A stretch of 64,000 bases of DNA from Candidatus Competibacteraceae bacterium. GTDB taxonomy: Bacteria > Pseudomonadota > Gammaproteobacteria > Competibacterales > Competibacteraceae. The notes beneath the pieces were generated by a model that saw only the letters and a program-made list of their open reading frames with translations, was not told where the DNA came from and searched no databases. Below are positions 45,519 to 55,697 of this stretch, piece by piece (position 1 is the first letter of the stretch; every line of letters starts with the position of its first letter). The DNA is taken from the NCBI GenBank assembly GCA_016713505.1, contig JADJPA010000001.1:3035001-3099000 (forward strand), written 5' to 3'. The position numbers were made by a program, and so were the translations under genes.

Positions 45519-46988
45519 TCAGCCTGCGGCGTGCAGCGGTTGAGTCAGCGCGTACAGTTGCCGGTAGCGTGCGAGTTTGGCCTGATGGTAGGCGGCGCGA
45601 TCCGGGCGAGGCGGGTGGTCTTCCTGTTGGGGCGGCTGGGTGCAGACCTGACGGATAGCAGTTTCCACCTCGCCGCCGAGTGCGCCAATCAGCGCCAGCC
45701 GCGCCGCGCCCAAGGCTGGGCCGACCTCGCCACCGGTGCGATAAACCAGCGGCAGATTCAAGGCATCGGCCAGCAGTTGCCGCCAGAAACGCGAACGTGC
45801 GCCACCGCCGATCAGGGTCAATTCACGCGGCGCACTGCCCGCCGCCCGCAAGGCGTCCAAGCCGTCGGCACAGGAATAGGCCACACCTTCCAGCACGGCT
45901 AACGTCAGGTCGTTAAGGTCAGTGGCGTTGCTCAGGCCGTGAAACTGGCCGACCGCGCGTGGGTCGTTGTGCGGGGTGCGCTCGCCGGACAGATACGGCA
46001 AAAACAATACCGGTGTTTCGGTCTTGCCGCTGGCGTCCAGCCGCGCCAGCAGTTCGCTGACCTCGCGCTCGACCGTGCGGGCCAGCCAAGCCAGCGAATT
46101 GGCCGCCGACAGGCTGACCGACATCTGATGCCAGCGGTCAGGCAAGCAATGACAGAAAGCGTGCACCGTTCGTTCGGGACAGGCGTGATGCGTGGCGCTG
46201 ACCACGAACAACACGCCAGAGGTGCCGAGCGACAAAAAGCCCTGACCGGGATCGATGACGCCGACCCCGACCGCACCACCGGCGTTGTCGCCCGCCCCGG
46301 CTATTACGGGGACGCGAGGTAAACCTAAAGCCGTTGCCGTTACTGCGGTCAGTTCGCCGACAATCTGGCAGCCTTCAAACAGCGCGGGCATGTGGGAACG
46401 ATTCAGACTGGTGATGGCGAGCAGTGAGTCATCCCAATCCCGTTTGGCGGGATCAAGCCACAAGGTGCCCGCCGCGTCGGACATTTCCGAGGCGAACTGG
46501 CCGGTCAGCCGGAATTGCAGATAATCCTTGGGCAGCAGCACCTTGGCGATGCGGGCGAAAATGTCTGGCTCGCGCTTTTTCACCCACAGCAACTTAGGCG
46601 CGGTGAAACCCGGCATCGCCATGTTGCCGCAGCGTTCGCGGAAATCCGGCAGCGCGGCTTCCAGTTCGGCGCATTCGGCGTGGCTGCGGCCATCGTTCCA
46701 CAAAATGCAGGGCCGCAATACAGCGTGGTTGGCGTCCAGTAGCGTTGCGCCGTGCATCTGGCCGGATAATCCGATTGCTTTAACCTGATCCAGCGCCGCG
46801 CCCTGGGCCTTGAGCGCCGCCAGCGTCGCGCGGCAGCTTTGCCACCAGTCGTCGGGGTTTTGCTCCGACCACAACGGCTGCGGGTTGGACACCGGATGGT
46901 CGGCGGTGGCCTGCTGGCGCACCGTGCCGTCGGCGTCCAGCAACACGGCCTTGACCCCGGAGGTGCCAATATCGAATCCGAGATACAT
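45519..46988 (-). CDS. xylB: xylulokinase
   Basis: This 489-residue FGGY kinase phosphorylates D-xylulose. It has MYLGFDIGTSGVKAVLLDAD at the N-terminus, SGQMHGATLLD near residue 78 and the C-terminal LIGGGARSRFWRQLLADAL. It lies 24 bases after the mannitol-type dehydrogenase and 5 before transketolase, the order needed to take a pentitol or ketose into the pentose-phosphate pathway. Confidence 0.94.
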   Translation of the reverse strand: MYLGFDIGTSGVKAVLLDADGTVRQQATADHPVSNPQPLWSEQNPDDWWQSCRATLAALKAQGAALDQVKAIGLSGQMHGATLLDANHAVLRPCILWNDGRSHAECAELEAALPDFRERCGNMAMPGFTAPKLLWVKKREPDIFARIAKVLLPKDYLQFRLTGQFASEMSDAAGTLWLDPAKRDWDDSLLAITSLNRSHMPALFEGCQIVGELTAVTATALGLPRVPVIAGAGDNAGGAVGVGVIDPGQGFLSLGTSGVLFVVSATHHACPERTVHAFCHCLPDRWHQMSVSLSAANSLAWLARTVEREVSELLARLDASGKTETPVLFLPYLSGERTPHNDPRAVGQFHGLSNATDLNDLTLAVLEGVAYSCADGLDALRAAGSAPRELTLIGGGARSRFWRQLLADALNLPLVYRTGGEVGPALGAARLALIGALGGEVETAIRQVCTQPPQQEDHPPRPDRAAYHQAKLARYRQLYALTQPLHAAG

Positions 46989-47012
46989 GGTTTGATCCTC
47001 GCGCTGGCCGTT

Positions 47013-48506
47013 TCAGCCCTTCAGATGGTTTTGCACCGTGGCGCGCGTGCCATTGGTGTAGAGGCTCGCCAACGCCTGACGCACCGCGTTAACGAACGGT
47101 TCGGCCTGCGGCAGATCGGAGCCGAAGATTTGATGCAGACCGAGGAAAGGCGTCGGGTCGGTATCGCCCCTTTGCACCTGGCGTTGCAGTTCGTCCCGCA
47201 GCGGATCGGTCGGGGTGATGGGCTTGCCCGCGTCATCCGTACCGCCAAGGTAGCGAATCCAACCGGCGATCAGCAGACCAAAGATGGCCATCGGCTTGCC
47301 CTGTTTCAGTTGCTCGCGGGCGATGGGCAGCACGAACTTGGGAATGCCGGACGAGGCGTAGAAGGCAATCCGCGACAATTGATCCTTGACCGAAGGATTG
47401 GCGAAGCGGGAAATCAGCGTCTGTTGATACTCCACCAGATTGACGCCCGGCGGCTCGTGAATCAGGGGTCGCACCGTGTCCATGTAGCGGTTGAGCAGCG
47501 CCCGGATGTCGGGGTCGCGCATCGCCTCATCGGCGGTGACATAGCCCAGCAGCACGCCGTAATGGCACAGCATCTGATGACCAGCGTTGAGCAGATGGAT
47601 TTTCATCAGTTCGTAGGGGTGTACGTCTGGAGTCATCTGTACCCCGACCGCCGCTAAGTCTGGGCGGCCGTTGCAGAATTTATCCTCGACCACCCATTGT
47701 CGGAACGGTTCGGCCACCACCGGCCAGGCGTCGGTGATCCCGCCCAGCAGCGCCTTGACCTGTTCTCGGTGCAGGTCGGTGGTGACCGGCGTAATCCGAT
47801 CCACCATGCAGTTGGGGAAAGTCACGTTGGTTTCGATCCAGCGGCCCAGTTCGGCATCGCGCAGGCGGGAAAAGGCGGTCAGCATCCGCCCGGCCAGTTC
47901 GCCGTTGCTTTGCAGGTTGTCGCAAGACAGCACGGTAAACGGCGCGGCTCCAGCTTTGCGGCGACGGTTCAGGGCTTCGGCCAGATAGCCGTACAGCGAC
48001 ACCGGCGCGTCACCGGGTTTGGCCAGATCGTGGCGCAGGTTAGGGTGATTTTGATCGAGTTCGCCGGTGCCGTGATCGAGGTAATAACCGCCTTCGGTGA
48101 CGGTGATCGAGACGATGCGGGTTTCCGGGTCGGCCAGCCGCTGGATGACCGCATCCGGTTCGCTGGGCGCGTGCAGATAGCCGCGCTGGGTTCCAATCAC
48201 TCGCGCCGTCTCGACGCCTTCGTCGCGTTCGACCAGCGTGTAGAGCAAATCCTGCGGGCGCAGCGCCTCGGCCATCGCCTGGTCCTGCGGTAGTAGCCCG
48301 ACCCCGCAGATGCCCCACGGTCCCGGCCCTTGGGCGTTAAACAGGTCGTCGAGATACAGGGCCTGATGGGCGCGGTGGAAGTTGCCGAGTCCGATATGGG
48401 CGATGGCTTGGCCGATTTTAGAACGGTCGTAGCGGGGAACGGAGACCGTGGAAGGCAGTTGGCCGAGCAGCGCCGGATTCAGGCGGCGGTTTTGGGTATC
48501 GCTCAT
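47013..48506 (-). CDS. mannitol dehydrogenase family (polyol 2-dehydrogenase)
   Basis: This 497-residue NAD-dependent polyol dehydrogenase of the long-chain MDR-unrelated family has IAHIGLGNFHRAHQALYLDD near residue 31, TEGGYYLDHGTGELD and the catalytic KIHLLNAGHQMLCHYG around residue 300, in which the lysine is the base. It would oxidise D-mannitol to fructose or D-arabinitol to D-xylulose. Xylulokinase follows, favouring the second or a mixed specificity as in the Pseudomonas mtl system. Confidence 0.92.
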   Translation of the reverse strand: MSDTQNRRLNPALLGQLPSTVSVPRYDRSKIGQAIAHIGLGNFHRAHQALYLDDLFNAQGPGPWGICGVGLLPQDQAMAEALRPQDLLYTLVERDEGVETARVIGTQRGYLHAPSEPDAVIQRLADPETRIVSITVTEGGYYLDHGTGELDQNHPNLRHDLAKPGDAPVSLYGYLAEALNRRRKAGAAPFTVLSCDNLQSNGELAGRMLTAFSRLRDAELGRWIETNVTFPNCMVDRITPVTTDLHREQVKALLGGITDAWPVVAEPFRQWVVEDKFCNGRPDLAAVGVQMTPDVHPYELMKIHLLNAGHQMLCHYGVLLGYVTADEAMRDPDIRALLNRYMDTVRPLIHEPPGVNLVEYQQTLISRFANPSVKDQLSRIAFYASSGIPKFVLPIAREQLKQGKPMAIFGLLIAGWIRYLGGTDDAGKPITPTDPLRDELQRQVQRGDTDPTPFLGLHQIFGSDLPQAEPFVNAVRQALASLYTNGTRATVQNHLKG

Positions 48507-48564
48507 CAGCGGAACTCCTTTGGATAAAGGATGTTAAATGTTGGGTTGCTTTCTCGCAGCTTCC

Positions 48565-48690
48565 AGCCCTCACCCCTCACCCCCGGCCCCTCCTCTCCCC
48601 CAAGGGGCGAGGGGAGTAGCAGCTCCCCCCACTTAAGGAAGGAGGAGGAGTAGCCCCTCCCCCATTTGGGGGGAGGGGTGGGGGAGAGGG
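48565..48690. repeat. intergenic GC-rich palindromic repeat, copy 1
   Basis: A C-rich to G-rich block starts AGCCCTCACCCCTCACCCCC and contains two nested palindromes: CTCCCCCAAGGGGCGAGGGGAG and the CCCCTCCCCCA/TGGGGGGAGGGG pair. It resembles the short palindromic repeat families scattered between bacterial genes. Copies at 50188-50273 and 53263-53308 share its core. Confidence 0.8.
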
Positions 48691-48702
48691 TGCGTTGTTT
48701 AT

Positions 48703-49374
48703 TTACTGCACCGATGGAACAGGCCAGCCGTTCACCAATTCCGCCAGTCCTTGCATTTGGTCGATGATGACCGCCGCGCCAGCCTCGCGCAGTCGTTGCT
48801 CCTGATCTGCTGGCGTGTGGCTGGCTCCGGTAAAGCCGATGACCGTCATGCCCGCCGCCCGCGCTGCCCGAACGCCCGATACGCTGTCCTCGATGACCAG
48901 GCAGCGGTCAGGGGCGACATTTAAACGTTCGGCGGCGTAGCGATATAAATCAGGGGCGGGTTTGGGGCGCGCCACCATGTCGGCGGAAAACAGCCGGTCG
49001 CCGAAATAATCGGTTAATCCCGCCCGCGCCACCGAGCGGCGCACGCTGGCCAGATCGCTGTTGGACGCCACCGCTTTCAAGGTCGGAATTTGCTCGACGG
49101 CGTTTCGCGCGCCCGGAATCGGCTCGACTTCTTCATCCAACGCCCGGTTGATGGCGGTGATGATGGCCGGAACCGCGCCCGGCGGCAGCGTCCGGCCGGT
49201 GCGCTGTTCCACCATCGCCAGAATGTCGGCGGTGCTGATGCCCGCGGTGTTGTGAAGCAACGGCGCGGCGTCGATGCCGGGCAGCAGCCGGGCCAGTTCC
49301 CGCTCCACCACATGCAGGGCGAGGATTTCACTGTCCACCAGTACGCCATCGCAGTCGAAAATTACTAAGTCCAC
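48703..49374 (-). CDS. HAD-family phosphatase/phosphomutase
   Basis: This 223-residue HAD hydrolase has IFDCDGVLVDSE at the N-terminus (nucleophile Asp9), a helical cap and IEDSVSGVRAARAAGM at the end. The sequence falls in the beta-phosphoglucomutase/6-phosphogluconate phosphatase group. In the polyol operon it may dephosphorylate a dead-end sugar phosphate. It lies between two copies of the intergenic repeat. Confidence 0.88.
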   Translation of the reverse strand: MDLVIFDCDGVLVDSEILALHVVERELARLLPGIDAAPLLHNTAGISTADILAMVEQRTGRTLPPGAVPAIITAINRALDEEVEPIPGARNAVEQIPTLKAVASNSDLASVRRSVARAGLTDYFGDRLFSADMVARPKPAPDLYRYAAERLNVAPDRCLVIEDSVSGVRAARAAGMTVIGFTGASHTPADQEQRLREAGAAVIIDQMQGLAELVNGWPVPSVQ

Positions 49375-49435
49375 TGAGCTTGTTCCTTAAGAACTGATGG
49401 CTGATGAGAAAGGGCATTAAAAGCTTACTAAAAGC

Positions 49436-50164
49436 TTACAAGTCAAAATTCGTCGGCAAAATCACCACATCGCGGATGGTCATACCGCGTGGCCGGGTCA
49501 GCATAAACATCACTACATTGGCGATTTCGCTCGCTTCAATCAGGCTGCCGGATTCTCTGGCTTCCTTCAGTTTCTCTTCCGGCCAGTCGGACAGCAGCGA
49601 GGTGATGACCGGGCCAGGTGAGATAGAGCCGACGCGGATGCCATGCTTGAAGACCTGGCGGCGCACGATTTGGACGAAGGCGTTAATGGCCCATTTAGAT
49701 GAGGCGTAGACCGGTTCCCACGGCGTCGGGTAATGCGCCGCTAGCGAACTGGTGACGATGATGTCGCCGGTGCGCCGTTCGATCATGTGCGGCAACACAT
49801 CGTGGACGTTTTTCATCACCACATTGACGTTCAGATTCAGCATCCGGTCGATGGCGTCGGTGTCGGCATCAATCAGATCGCCGCCGACATAGATACCGGC
49901 GTTGGCGTGCAAAATGTCGAGTTGACCCGCTTTCTCTAGCACCTGCGGCAGTAGCGTCGCGCAGCTTTTGGGATCGAGCAGATCCAGAACCAATGGAATC
50001 GCCGCGCCGCCGAGTTTGGTACACGCTTTTGTTAAGGCGGCTTCGTCGCGGTCGATCAACACCACCCGCGCACCCGCCGCCGCCATCGCTTCGGCGCTGG
50101 CTAGCCCGATGCCCGACGCCGATCCGGTGATCGCCGCGACTTTACCTTCCAGCTCTTTTGCCAT
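49436..50164 (-). CDS. short-chain dehydrogenase/reductase
   Basis: This 242-residue Rossmann enzyme has TGSASGIGLASAEAMAAAG near residue 14, NAGIYVGGD and the catalytic YASSK (Tyr-x-x-x-Lys). It is probably a second polyol dehydrogenase, for example for sorbitol, in the same operon as the mannitol-type enzyme. The exact substrate is not readable. Confidence 0.88.
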   Translation of the reverse strand: MAKELEGKVAAITGSASGIGLASAEAMAAAGARVVLIDRDEAALTKACTKLGGAAIPLVLDLLDPKSCATLLPQVLEKAGQLDILHANAGIYVGGDLIDADTDAIDRMLNLNVNVVMKNVHDVLPHMIERRTGDIIVTSSLAAHYPTPWEPVYASSKWAINAFVQIVRRQVFKHGIRVGSISPGPVITSLLSDWPEEKLKEARESGSLIEASEIANVVMFMLTRPRGMTIRDVVILPTNFDL

Positions 50165-50187
50165 TGCAACTGGCTCCTTTCACTTTA

Positions 50188-50273
50188 AGCCCTCACCCCC
50201 GACACCTCTCCCCCAAGGAGAGAGGGGAGTAAAAGCCCCTCCCCCATTTGGGGGAAAGGGTTGGGGAGAGGGC
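50188..50273. repeat. intergenic GC-rich palindromic repeat, copy 2
   Basis: An AGCCCTCACCCCCGACACCT block shares CTCTCCCCCAAGGAGAGAGGGG and CCCCTCCCCCATTTGGGGGA with copy 1. It lies between the short-chain dehydrogenase and ATPase genes. Confidence 0.8.
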
Positions 50274-50281
50274 TGATGGCT

Positions 50282-51415
<1,134 letters not shown>

Positions 51416-51436
51416 GATCGTGATCCCGGAATGAGG

Positions 51437-52267
51437 TTACTTGACAGCGCCAAAGGTCAGGCCCGACACCAGTTGCCGCTGGCTCATCCAGCCCACCACC
51501 AGAATCGGGGCGATGGCCATCAGCGAGGCGGCCGACAATTTGGCCCAGAACAGACCCTGGGGACTGGAGAACGAGGCGATGAAGGCGGTCAGTGGCGCGC
51601 CCTGGGAACTGGTCAGGTTGAGGCTCCAGAACGCCTCGTTCCAGGACAGGATCACCGACAGCAGTCCGGTGCTGGCGATGCCCGGCACCGCCAGCGGCAG
51701 CAGCAACAGGAACAGCTCCTGTATCGGATTGGCCCCATCGACCCGCCCGGCTTCCAAAATCTCGCCCGGCACGTCCTTGAAGTAGGTGTACAGCATCCAC
51801 ACCACAATCGGCAGATTGATCAGGGTGTAGATGATGAGAAGACCGGTGACGGTATCCAGCAGACCCAAGGTCTTGAACAACAAATAAATTGGAATCAGCA
51901 CACCGACCGGCGGCATCATCTTGGTGGACAGCATCCACAACAACGTCGAGGGCGTGCGCTTGGTCGGAAAGAAGGCCATCGCATAAGCGGCCGGGATGGC
52001 GAACGCCAGCGCCAGCAGCGTCGAACCGAACGACACCGCGATGGAGTTCCAGACGAAACGCGCGTAGTTGCTGCGCGCGAAGACATCGGTGTAATTCTCC
52101 AGCGTCGGCACGAAGAACAGCGAGGGCGGGGTGCTGATCGCCTCGGTTTCGGTTTTGAACGAGGTGAGCGCCATCCAGAAGATCGGGAAGAACACCAGAA
52201 TGGCGATGACCCAGGCCAGAATCGGAATCCAGCGCGGCGGTTTTTGCAGGGTGGACGGCATGGACAT
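51437..52267 (-). CDS. sugar/polyol ABC transporter permease (MalG type)
   Basis: This 276-residue inner-membrane permease has six helices and the EAA loop EILEAGRVDGANPIQELFLL near residue 186. It begins at 52267 (TAAGGAGCACGCC before the ATG), since an in-frame extension to 52381 would lie in the neighbouring permease gene. The length and helix pattern fit the MalG/MtlG group. It is 10 bases after the partner permease. Confidence 0.93.
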   Translation of the reverse strand: MSMPSTLQKPPRWIPILAWVIAILVFFPIFWMALTSFKTETEAISTPPSLFFVPTLENYTDVFARSNYARFVWNSIAVSFGSTLLALAFAIPAAYAMAFFPTKRTPSTLLWMLSTKMMPPVGVLIPIYLLFKTLGLLDTVTGLLIIYTLINLPIVVWMLYTYFKDVPGEILEAGRVDGANPIQELFLLLLPLAVPGIASTGLLSVILSWNEAFWSLNLTSSQGAPLTAFIASFSSPQGLFWAKLSAASLMAIAPILVVGWMSQRQLVSGLTFGAVK

Positions 52268-52277
52268 GGCGTGCTCC

Positions 52278-53189
52278 TTAGCCTTGCTGCAAGTTGCGGG
52301 ACACGGTGCGCACCAGGAAGAACGCCACGATGTTGGCCAGAATGACGGCGATAATGCCGCCCGCCGAGGCGTAGCCCACATCGAATTGCAACAGGCCGAC
52401 CGAGTAAATCAGCCAGGCCAGATTGGTGGTCGCGGTGCCCGGCCCGCCGGAGGTGGTGACGTAGATTTCGGCGAAGATCGTCAGCAGGAAGATGGTTTCG
52501 ATCATGATGACGACCGAAATCGCCCGGCTCAGATGCGGCAGGGTGATATAGAAAAACATCGCAAACGGCCCGGCCCCGTCGATGCGCGCCGCTTCCTTCT
52601 GCTCGGAATCCAGCGACTGAATCGCCGTCAGCAGGATCAGAAAGGCGAACGGCACCCACTGCCAGGCGACGATCACGATCACCGAGAACATCGGGTAATC
52701 GCTGAACCAGTCGGTGGGGGTTAAGCCGATCATGCTTTGCAGCGAGGCGATCAGCCCATAGACCGGGTGCATCATCATGTTTTTCCACACCAGCGCGCTG
52801 ACGGTGGGCATGACGAAGAACGGCGCGATCACCAGCAATCGGGCCACGTTGCGGCCCGGAAATTCCTGGTTGTAGAGCACCGCGAACAAAGTGCCCAAGA
52901 CCACGGTGATGACGAGCACCGACCCCACCAGCACCAGGGTATTCCACAGCGCGGTCCACAGGGCTGGGTCGTCAAACAGGAATTTATAATTTTCGAGGCC
53001 GGCGAAACCGGTCAGGGTCGGATTGAGCAGGTTGTAGCGGATGACCGAGAAATACAGCGTCATCGCCAGCGGGACGATCATCCACAGAAACAAGACGCCG
53101 ACCGACGGCCATAGGAACGGTCGGGTATCGATTTGTCGGGTGGTTTTCGCCGCCACGGCGGCGGGCGGAGCGGATGCCAGGGCCGTCAT
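52278..53189 (-). CDS. sugar/polyol ABC transporter permease (MalF type)
   Basis: This 303-residue permease has an N-terminal helix near residue 27, PFFVMPTVSALVWKNMMMHP and the EAA loop KEAARIDGAGPFAMFFYITL near residue 210. It pairs with the MalG-type permease and follows the binding-protein gene by 128 bases, which contain a repeat copy. Confidence 0.93.
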   Translation of the reverse strand: MTALASAPPAAVAAKTTRQIDTRPFLWPSVGVLFLWMIVPLAMTLYFSVIRYNLLNPTLTGFAGLENYKFLFDDPALWTALWNTLVLVGSVLVITVVLGTLFAVLYNQEFPGRNVARLLVIAPFFVMPTVSALVWKNMMMHPVYGLIASLQSMIGLTPTDWFSDYPMFSVIVIVAWQWVPFAFLILLTAIQSLDSEQKEAARIDGAGPFAMFFYITLPHLSRAISVVIMIETIFLLTIFAEIYVTTSGGPGTATTNLAWLIYSVGLLQFDVGYASAGGIIAVILANIVAFFLVRTVSRNLQQG

Positions 53190-53262
53190 AAAAAACCCTC
53201 GTGCGGAAGATTTCGGGATCGCCTGCCGCCGGTCGGTGGCAGGAACAAGCCGTTACGTGATT

Positions 53263-53308
53263 CCCTCTCACCCGATCCCTCTCCCTCAAGGGGAGAGGGG
53301 AGCAGGGT
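53263..53308. repeat. intergenic GC-rich palindromic repeat, copy 3
   Basis: A 46-base block starts CCCTCTCACCCGATCCCTCT and holds CTCTCCCTCAAGGGGAGAGG, matching the left palindrome of copies 1 and 2 and lacking their right half. It lies between the first permease and the binding-protein gene. Confidence 0.75.
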
Positions 53309-53317
53309 TGCCAGCGT

Positions 53318-54631
53318 CTATTTCTTGCCGTAGCCCGCTTGGGTCATGGTGCGGGCGGTGGCGGCCTGGGCGCTCTTCAGCGCCTGGTCGATCGGCATCT
53401 TGCCGGTCAGCACGGCGGCGATGGTCTGGCCGACCTGGGTGCCGATGGCCTGGAACTCGGGGATGCCGACGTATTGAATGCCGACATACGGCCGGGGGTT
53501 AAGCGTCTGATCGGTGGGATCGGCGCTGGTGATCGCGGCCAATACTGGTTTGGCGAAGGGTGCGGCTTCCAGATACTTGGCATTCTCATAGGTCGAGGTG
53601 CGGGTGCCGGGCGGCACGCTGGCCCAACCTTCCTTCTCGCCGACCAATTGGACGTAGGGCTTGGAGGTGGCCCACAGCACAAACTTCTTGGCGGCGTCCT
53701 TGGCGTCGGAGGATTGCGGGATGGCGAGCGTCCAGGCCCACAGCCAATGCGCGCCCTTCGGGGTCTTGGCGATGGGCGCTTGGGCGAAGCCGACTTTATC
53801 CGACACTTTGGACTGCTTCGGGTTATAAAGCAGGCCCGCCGCCACGGTGGCGTCGATCCACATTGCGCATTTGCCGTTGGCGAACAGCGTCAGATTCTCG
53901 TTGAAGCCGTTGGCGGCCGCGCCGGGCGGGCCGTATTTGTTCAGCATCTCGACGTAATCGCCGATGGCGGCTTTCCATTCCGGGGTGTCGATGGTCGGCT
54001 GCCAGTTCATGTCGAACCACTGGCCGCCGTAGGTGTTGATCATGGTGGACAGGAACGCGAAATTCTCGCCCCAGCCCGGCTTGCCGCGCAGGCAGATGCC
54101 GTAGACTTCAGCCTTTTTATCGGTCAGCTTCTCGGCCCACTGCTTGACGTTATCCCAGGCCGGCTGTTCGGGCATGGCGATGCCGGCCTTCTCGAACAGG
54201 TCTTTGCGGTAGAACAGCATCGAGCTTTCGGCGTAGAAGGGGGCGGCATACAGCTTGCCCTCGTAGGAAAGGCCGTCGCGCACCGACTTCAAAATATCGT
54301 CCACCGCATAATCGGCGGGCAAATTCTCCAGCGGCATCAGCCAGCCCTGCTTGGCCCAAATGGGAACCTCATAGGTGCCGATGGTCGCCACGTCAAACTG
54401 ACCGCTCTTGGTGGCGATGTCGGTGGTCAGCCGCTGGCGCAGAACGTTTTCTTCCAAAACCACCCAATCGAGCTTGATGTCCGGGTTTTGCTCCTCGAAC
54501 TGTTTCGACAGCTTCTGCATGATCACCATGTCGCCGTTGTTGACGGTGCCGATGGTGACGGTAGTGGCCGCCTGCACGGCGGCGGCGAATGATAAAGCGG
54601 CAATCACAATCGCGGATTTGCGTAGTTTCAT
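53318..54631 (-). CDS. sugar/polyol ABC transporter substrate-binding protein
   Basis: This 437-residue periplasmic protein has a signal peptide (MKLRKSAIVIAALSFAAAV, cleaved near residue 21) and a family 1 binding-protein fold, with TVNNGDMVIMQKLSKQFEEQ and the FDVATIGTYEVPIWAKQGWL segment near residue 80. The resemblance to MtlE/SmoE binding proteins suggests a polyol ligand. It is the first gene of the operon, facing the AraC gene. Confidence 0.92.
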   Translation of the reverse strand: MKLRKSAIVIAALSFAAAVQAATTVTIGTVNNGDMVIMQKLSKQFEEQNPDIKLDWVVLEENVLRQRLTTDIATKSGQFDVATIGTYEVPIWAKQGWLMPLENLPADYAVDDILKSVRDGLSYEGKLYAAPFYAESSMLFYRKDLFEKAGIAMPEQPAWDNVKQWAEKLTDKKAEVYGICLRGKPGWGENFAFLSTMINTYGGQWFDMNWQPTIDTPEWKAAIGDYVEMLNKYGPPGAAANGFNENLTLFANGKCAMWIDATVAAGLLYNPKQSKVSDKVGFAQAPIAKTPKGAHWLWAWTLAIPQSSDAKDAAKKFVLWATSKPYVQLVGEKEGWASVPPGTRTSTYENAKYLEAAPFAKPVLAAITSADPTDQTLNPRPYVGIQYVGIPEFQAIGTQVGQTIAAVLTGKMPIDQALKSAQAATARTMTQAGYGKK

Positions 54632-54776
54632 CGGGTTGTCCTCTCCACTCCAAAGGTGTTGTCGGCGTTAATCTAGGAGCCTTATTGGAAATATGGCGCA
54701 TTCCTTCAGCATCACCAGTACTTGATTCACCAATATCTATACTTTTCTGATGATGGTGCTAGAGGAGGGGAGCGTC
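54632..54776. promoter_or_regulatory. divergent promoter region of the polyol operon
   Basis: This 145-base interval separates the divergent binding-protein and AraC genes. It has AT-rich blocks near 54668-54700 and 54718-54750 (AATATCTATACTTTTC) and must carry both promoters and the binding site of the AraC regulator. I could not pick a clear direct repeat by eye. Confidence 0.5.
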
Positions 54777-55685
54777 ATGACGCAACATCAACCGAATCAG
54801 GGAATGCCGGAGCTGGAAATCAGCGACAAACAGCCCGGAGCCGTCCGTTACCTCGAACACGGCTGCCCGCACTGGCGGATTCGCTGGCACTACCATGACG
54901 AGTACGAACTGCACCTGATCGTCGCCAGCAGCGGCAAGATGTTCATCGGCGATTACATCGGCAGCTTTCGACCCGGCTGCCTAGTGCTGACCGGCCCGCG
55001 CCTGCCGCACAATTGGGTGACGAGCGCGCCTGATGGCACGCATTACGAGTTGCGCGATCGGGTCGTGCATTTCGATCACGAGGCTATTGCCGGCGCGGTC
55101 ACGTTATTTCCGGAGCTGGCCATGCTGCTGCCGCTGCTGGATCAGGCCAGGCACGGCATTGAGTTTTTGCGCCATGGGGAGACTGCCGAAAAGCAGATGT
55201 TGCGGATTAAGGAAACGGATGGTGCGGCGCGGGTGGGTTATTTTTATGAGTTGCTTGACATGCTGGCCCGCAGCCCGCAGCAACGCTCGCTGTCAACGAC
55301 GCATATCGACCTGCCCGCCAACAGCGAATTGCAGAAAAAAGTCGATAGCGTGATTCGCTTTGTGATGGGTCACTATCAGCATAAGATCCTGCTGGGACAG
55401 GTGGCGGCGCTGGTCGGGATGAGCGAGGGCCATTTCTCGCGTTTCTTTCACAGAGCCACGGGCAATTGCTTCAACGATTTTGTCAATCGCGTCCGGGTCG
55501 CCAGAGCCTGTGATTTATTATCTCGAACCGATATGGCTATAACGCTGATCAGTTGTGAAATCGGCTTCAACAATATCGCCAACTTCAACCGGCGTTTTGC
55601 GCAACACAAACGGATGACGCCCAGCAAGTACCGCCAGCAGGCGCGCGAGCGCTATAGCCCTGTGAGCGTTCCACCGCCTCTTTAG
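54777..55685 (+). CDS. AraC-family transcriptional regulator (MtlR-like)
   Basis: This 302-residue regulator has an N-terminal cupin domain (HYHDEYELHLIVASSGKMFI near residue 40) that would bind the inducer and a C-terminal AraC double helix-turn-helix (VAALVGMSEGHFSRFFHRAT near residue 215, ISCEIGFNNIANFNRRFAQH near residue 262). It is divergent from the polyol operon and presumably controls it. The ATG at 54777 has AGAGGAGGGG upstream; an earlier start at 54750 is weaker. Confidence 0.93.
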   Translation: MTQHQPNQGMPELEISDKQPGAVRYLEHGCPHWRIRWHYHDEYELHLIVASSGKMFIGDYIGSFRPGCLVLTGPRLPHNWVTSAPDGTHYELRDRVVHFDHEAIAGAVTLFPELAMLLPLLDQARHGIEFLRHGETAEKQMLRIKETDGAARVGYFYELLDMLARSPQQRSLSTTHIDLPANSELQKKVDSVIRFVMGHYQHKILLGQVAALVGMSEGHFSRFFHRATGNCFNDFVNRVRVARACDLLSRTDMAITLISCEIGFNNIANFNRRFAQHKRMTPSKYRQQARERYSPVSVPPPL

Positions 55686-55697
55686 TGGGCGGCCGAG

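Noticed and set aside
53339..54592. 417-codon plus-strand frame opposite the substrate-binding protein
   Set aside because: A shadow with Gly/His/Leu bias; the minus-strand gene has a signal peptide and a clear family.
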